Shown here: positions 61,501 to 64,000 of the stretch, one piece after another
How positions within the stretch are numbered: the stretch's first letter is position 1
Layout: every line of letters begins with the position of its first letter
NCBI GenBank assembly: GCA_947044365.1
Contig: OX345636.1
Span: forward strand, 50,648,746 to 50,712,745
Direction of reading: 5' to 3'
Origin: Petrosia ficiformis
Lineage: Eukaryota; Porifera; Demospongiae; Haplosclerida; Petrosiidae
DNA length: 64,000 nucleotides
Program-made: the position numbers and the translations under genes
Notes under the pieces: generated by a model
Database searches by the model: none
What the model saw: only the letters and a program-made list of their open reading frames with translations
What the model was told of the DNA's origin: nothing

Positions 61501-63419
61501 ACTGAAACCTCAAATTGCATAGGTGGTGCCCCCTTCAAACCCCATTTAATAGGGAGACACCCCTTTTTAAAATCTGCCCCATACTCATTATTTAGACCAA
61601 AGGCTGGCTGAAAAACCATCAACATTTTTAGCCATTTTCATGGGCTTATGCCTGACAACATTTGATGAGCTTTGTAATGCTAGGAACACACTCCGAATCA
61701 CATAGGGATTAAATGTCACATATATGTGACATCAGTGCTCTAAGGATTAATTAGTACATGTACATTACATATGTAATGGTTATGTCATGACACAATTATG
61801 TCGTATTAAAGCCATAACATGAATGAAGACATGGCAAATTTCCATAATTATTTTGCACTAACGCTGTATGGATGAAATTTCAACTTATACATGTAGTTTT
61901 GCATATTCATCTCATCCTAGCATATCTTTGAGTGATATACACAAAGTACGTAATATAAAGAAATTTATAAAGAGGAATTTTTTATGAAATTTTATGAGCA
62001 TAGCTGTATCTCTGCCTACTAATGGATGAGTTATATCACTATATAGTATTAGCCAACAGCAGTGAAAATGTATGCTGCAGTCAAGTATAGAGTGAAAAGG
62101 TGTGGGTTTTTGGAATGTTTATTATATACTCTCCTCTTCCCCACCTTCAACTAATAGTGAATGCATTCCTCTAATATGTCAAAATACCTTTCTAGGCAAA
62201 ACTACAGATATATTACAGGAATGTAATAATTACTATTAGTTGAACATGGGGAAGAGGAGAGTATAGGATAAACCTTTTATGTTGTTGAGTCAACTATGTT
62301 GTATATCACGTTTTTCAGGATTATAATCATCTTGGCATTTTGGATCAGTATGAAAGATACCAATCAGAAGTAGGAGATCTGTCTGATGAGTTTGTATCAG
62401 CATATGAATTGATCATTGATTCTGTGTCATCTTATGATTCAGTGAAATCAGGATTTGATATAGCATTGGATTCTGTTGAGACAGAACTAACTAGTTCTTC
62501 AAGTTCTTTGAAAGAATTCGTTACTGTTTTGAATGGCATTTCAGATAGTAACTTGAAGAACACAGCACTTAATATCACACTGACCATCAACGCAACTTAC
62601 TCAACTGCTTATCAAGCATTAATAACTACAAGAGATGTATGTATACTAATAGATATTATGTATGTTATTAGTAGACAATATTATTAGTAGATTATATGTA
62701 GTTACTGTAATAGTCTTGTGTATGATATGTCACATTCTGCATGTACAAATATCAGCTTGTTCTGTGTACCATTCTTTTATAGTGTTTCAGCTCAAAGCTG
62801 ACTACATGTAGTTATATAGTGATAGGACAGTGATAGTGATAGGACTACGGTCTTATATACACACTTGTGTGTATATATGTTGTGGTTTGTCATTCCCACC
62901 AAATAGTCGCAGTTTGATGGGCACTCTTTTTTTTAAGGGGTTAGTGGTTGGAGCTTGAGCCACCTGATCGAAAGGTCAGTGGTTCGAGTCCAGCTGTGGT
63001 CATGTTGTTTCCCAGAAAGAGAGTGTCTGTCTTTCTGTGGACTTCATTGCTAACACATGTAGTTAGTTATATTAAGTCCTTTAAATTATTATATTTGTAT
63101 TCTGCTCAATCTATTAACATGCAATACACTGAATATAATAAGCCCTTTGATTGCAATAATTATTGATACTATAATATTCAAACTTAGATGTATGCTTGCC
63201 TGCATATATATGCCATGTATGTTATTAACTTATATTTATGTATCCCCATTTACAGCCAATCCAAACTGCACTTGATGAAGCTCTTCCTTCCAGACTTGAC
63301 TCTCTCCAATCAGCTCTATTAGAAGAAGGGCAACCATTCACAACATACTCATTTCTTCTACCTTATCTTCCTTATGCTCCTCAGAAAGCATTGGCTAGTA
63401 TATATGAAGTCTACTGGAG
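52550..63419 (+). CDS. Secreted lipid-transfer-protein-like gene, copy B (exons 1-15, 3' end outside window)
   Basis: Exons: 52550-52729, 53123-53256, 53413-53533, 53782-53883, 53941-54016, 54541-54671 (or ending 54641), 54996-55142, 56390-56569, 56675-56726, 57966-58279, 59756-59880, 59947-60107, 60745-60896, 62319-62636, 63256-63419. All have GT-AG borders and compatible phases, giving about 785 codons. The first exon encodes a signal peptide (YPALLVLVYLCFPVECA). Residues of roughly 60-140 (FELPYVTWQTPQGVF; WFSFQQTNNGDISSVSY; LKKSITQMLSLNEE) and the following helical repeats (LLQKVLFKLATSLQPTQ; DTRHKALLALGSMSKFS) resemble the N-terminal lipoprotein domain of vitellogenin/apolipophorin/MTP-type proteins. 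RSRR at residues 527-530 is a furin-like site. Many NxT/S sites fit secretion. The downstream part (residues about 630-785) is helical and unrecognised. The gene continues past the window. The family call is by pattern, so moderate. Confidence 0.7.
54066..54238. mobile_element. piggyBac-like MITE, end fragment
   Basis: Matches the right-hand 170 bp of the elements at 4436-5019 and 61185-61746, ending TGACATCAGTCCTCTAAGGG then TTAA. The left half is absent. It lies in the intron between exons 5 and 6 of copy B. Confidence 0.75.
55722..55794 (-). mobile_element. tRNA-derived SINE head, copy B (minus)
   Basis: Orthologue of 24588-24662, with the same tRNA-like arms (GACTAGTGATCAG). Intronic, between exons 7 and 8. 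Confidence 0.65.
56071..56135 (+). mobile_element. tRNA-derived SINE head, copy B (plus)
   Basis: Orthologue of 24995-25065, opposite in strand to the SINE 280 bp upstream. The B-box-like TGTTCAAATCCCAG is better preserved here than in copy A. Confidence 0.65.
56990..57085 (+). repeat. Dispersed repeat ('aggtaaattttatggttt' family), copy B
   Basis: Orthologue of 25850-25945. The third copy is at 39595-39690. Confidence 0.6.
57422..57814. mobile_element. hAT-type MITE in copy B intron
   Basis: Same insertion as 26296-26615, with the flanking duplication CTGTGTAC at 57414-57421 and 57815-57822. It is about 70 bp longer than the copy A version, which has internal deletions. Confidence 0.85.
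58474..59505 (+). mobile_element. Crypton-like element with 14-bp inverted ends, internally deleted
   Basis: It begins ATTTATACCATGAT and ends ATCATGGTATAAAT, a perfect 14-bp inverted repeat. The similarity continues weakly inward (CCACGCTTC/CCACACTTC). It contains the coding fragment at 58547-58987. A third copy of the same end lies just upstream at about 58314-58337 (TTTATTCCATGATGGAGCCA), so two pieces may be joined. Copy A has only a TA run here, so it inserted after the gene duplication. Confidence 0.65.
58547..58987 (+). pseudogene. Crypton/DUF3504-type protein, N-terminal part only
   Basis: 146 codons. A basic, disordered start (NPLPSKKRKLSLSRKGKGRF) is followed by a helical core-binding-type region: VPKNTEKCSKWAMDNLKDWF, ELLNKWLCVFINETRSKTGY, then YSPKTIQSLLAGTLCSMRIL. 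This matches the N-terminal region of the Crypton tyrosine-recombinase-derived family also found in animal ZMYM2/QRICH1-like proteins (DUF3504). It stops at PDPHH before the catalytic domain. About 40 nt on, near 59030, the sequence reads YNNCTVNVFS, which looks like the family's C-terminal end, so the catalytic middle seems to have been deleted. It cannot act as a recombinase. Confidence 0.7.
61185..61746. mobile_element. piggyBac-like MITE in copy B intron
   Basis: Starts CCCTTAGAGGACTGAGC and ends near GTGACATCAGTGCTCTAAGGA followed by TTAA. Left flank reads ATAA where TTAA is expected. Same family as 4436-5019. The matching intron of copy A has an undisrupted ATTATTAATACATG near 28400, the empty site. 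Confidence 0.8.
62814..63054 (+). mobile_element. tRNA-derived SINE, specific to copy B
   Basis: The tRNA-like head is at about 62936-62995: A-box-like TTAGTGGTTGGAGC, anticodon-arm-like CACCTGATCGAAAGGTCAG, and B-box GGTTCGAGTCC. The insertion is flanked by ACATGTAGTTA at 62803-62813 and 63055-63065, and copy A has only one such sequence. It lies between exons 14 and 15. Not the same family as the other tRNA-SINEs here. Confidence 0.75.
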
Positions 63420-64000
63420 GTATATACAGTATTATAGTAAAGTCTCATTATGTGGATTTAATACTACATAGATTGATTAATTTAAAAAGATAGCATATGC
63501 ATAATAGCTCCTAGGACAAAAATCCTCCACTCTGGTTATATAAGTCTTTGCAATTCAGGCAATAGATTTTCTTTGTCTGCTCTAGTTTAGATGGATACCA
63601 TATAGCAATATTTTTGTGGGGTCTAATTTTTGTGTTTTGATCGATATTCGATTTTCGTGTGTCAACATTTTGTTTTTCGATTGATATTGCTCAAACTCCA
63701 AGCATGACAATAAATTTCCGTGAGTTAAATATTCATGGATGGCTCTGTATCACGAAAATTAGAACACACAAAAATATTCCACTATACAGTATACCATAAA
63801 CTATGAATATTTTTAATTACCATATTATTTGTAGTGAAATATTAAAATTTCAAAGATACAAATTTTGGTGGCTATGAAATTAATTTTAACTGATCTGATC
63901 TACATTGTATGCTGTTCAACTATAATAATATGCTTTCAAAAACAGCAAAAACAACAACTTGACTTTTCAGTGTTGCACCTATACAGCAATTTGCCTATAT
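63420..64000. other. Intron 15 of copy B to window end
   Basis: Follows the GT donor at 63420. The first 150 bp matches copy A up to about 31905. Near 63600-63780 are 'tatttttgtggggtctaattttt' and its near-complement 'cgaaaattagaacacacaaaaata', suggesting an inverted-repeat MITE. No further exon is visible. Confidence 0.45.

Overview
This is eukaryotic, animal-type genomic DNA. Coding sequence is split by GT-AG introns, the base composition is AT-rich, and most of the window is transposon-derived. The mix of elements (Ty3/gypsy, Ty1/copia, hAT, piggyBac-like, Merlin, MULE-like, Crypton-like, endonuclease-bearing LINE, tRNA-derived SINEs) fits a basal marine invertebrate. A demosponge is my best guess, but nothing here proves the species.

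Layout. (1) About 557-14062 (+): the 3' end of a gene encoding a UBA domain and an acidic/basic disordered tail. Its last intron is about 10.1 kb and full of transposon remnants. (2) 15050-31905 (+): a dead copy (copy A) of a large secreted lipid-transfer-type protein gene. It carries a Ty3/gypsy element, which carries a hAT transposon, which carries a small inverted-repeat element. (3) 31905-46390: a pile of broken elements: a MULE-like fragment, a gypsy element with very short LTRs containing copia, Merlin and inverted gypsy pieces, then a minus-strand LINE with an apparent restriction-like endonuclease. (4) 46390-52549: gene-poor repeats, including a fold-back element and a local duplication. 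(5) 52550 to beyond the window end (+): copy B of the lipid-transfer-type gene. I can place fifteen consecutive exons in correct phase, giving about 785 codons with a signal peptide and an RSRR furin-like site.

Copies A and B are tandem paralogues sharing exons, introns and several intronic repeats. Comparing them dates the insertions. A hAT-type MITE and a tRNA-SINE pair are in both copies, so they predate the duplication. A piggyBac-like MITE, a tRNA-SINE and a Crypton-like element are only in B. The gypsy/hAT nest, a TA-cored repeat and a fold-back element are only in A. Copy A has lost its exon 1, 4, 5, 6 and most of exon 7, and has two frameshifts, a stop and a broken splice donor, so only B looks functional.

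I found no prokaryotic-type system and no true tRNA or rRNA gene. The main interest is the paired live/dead gene copies, the four-level nesting, and several elements with clean termini and target duplications.
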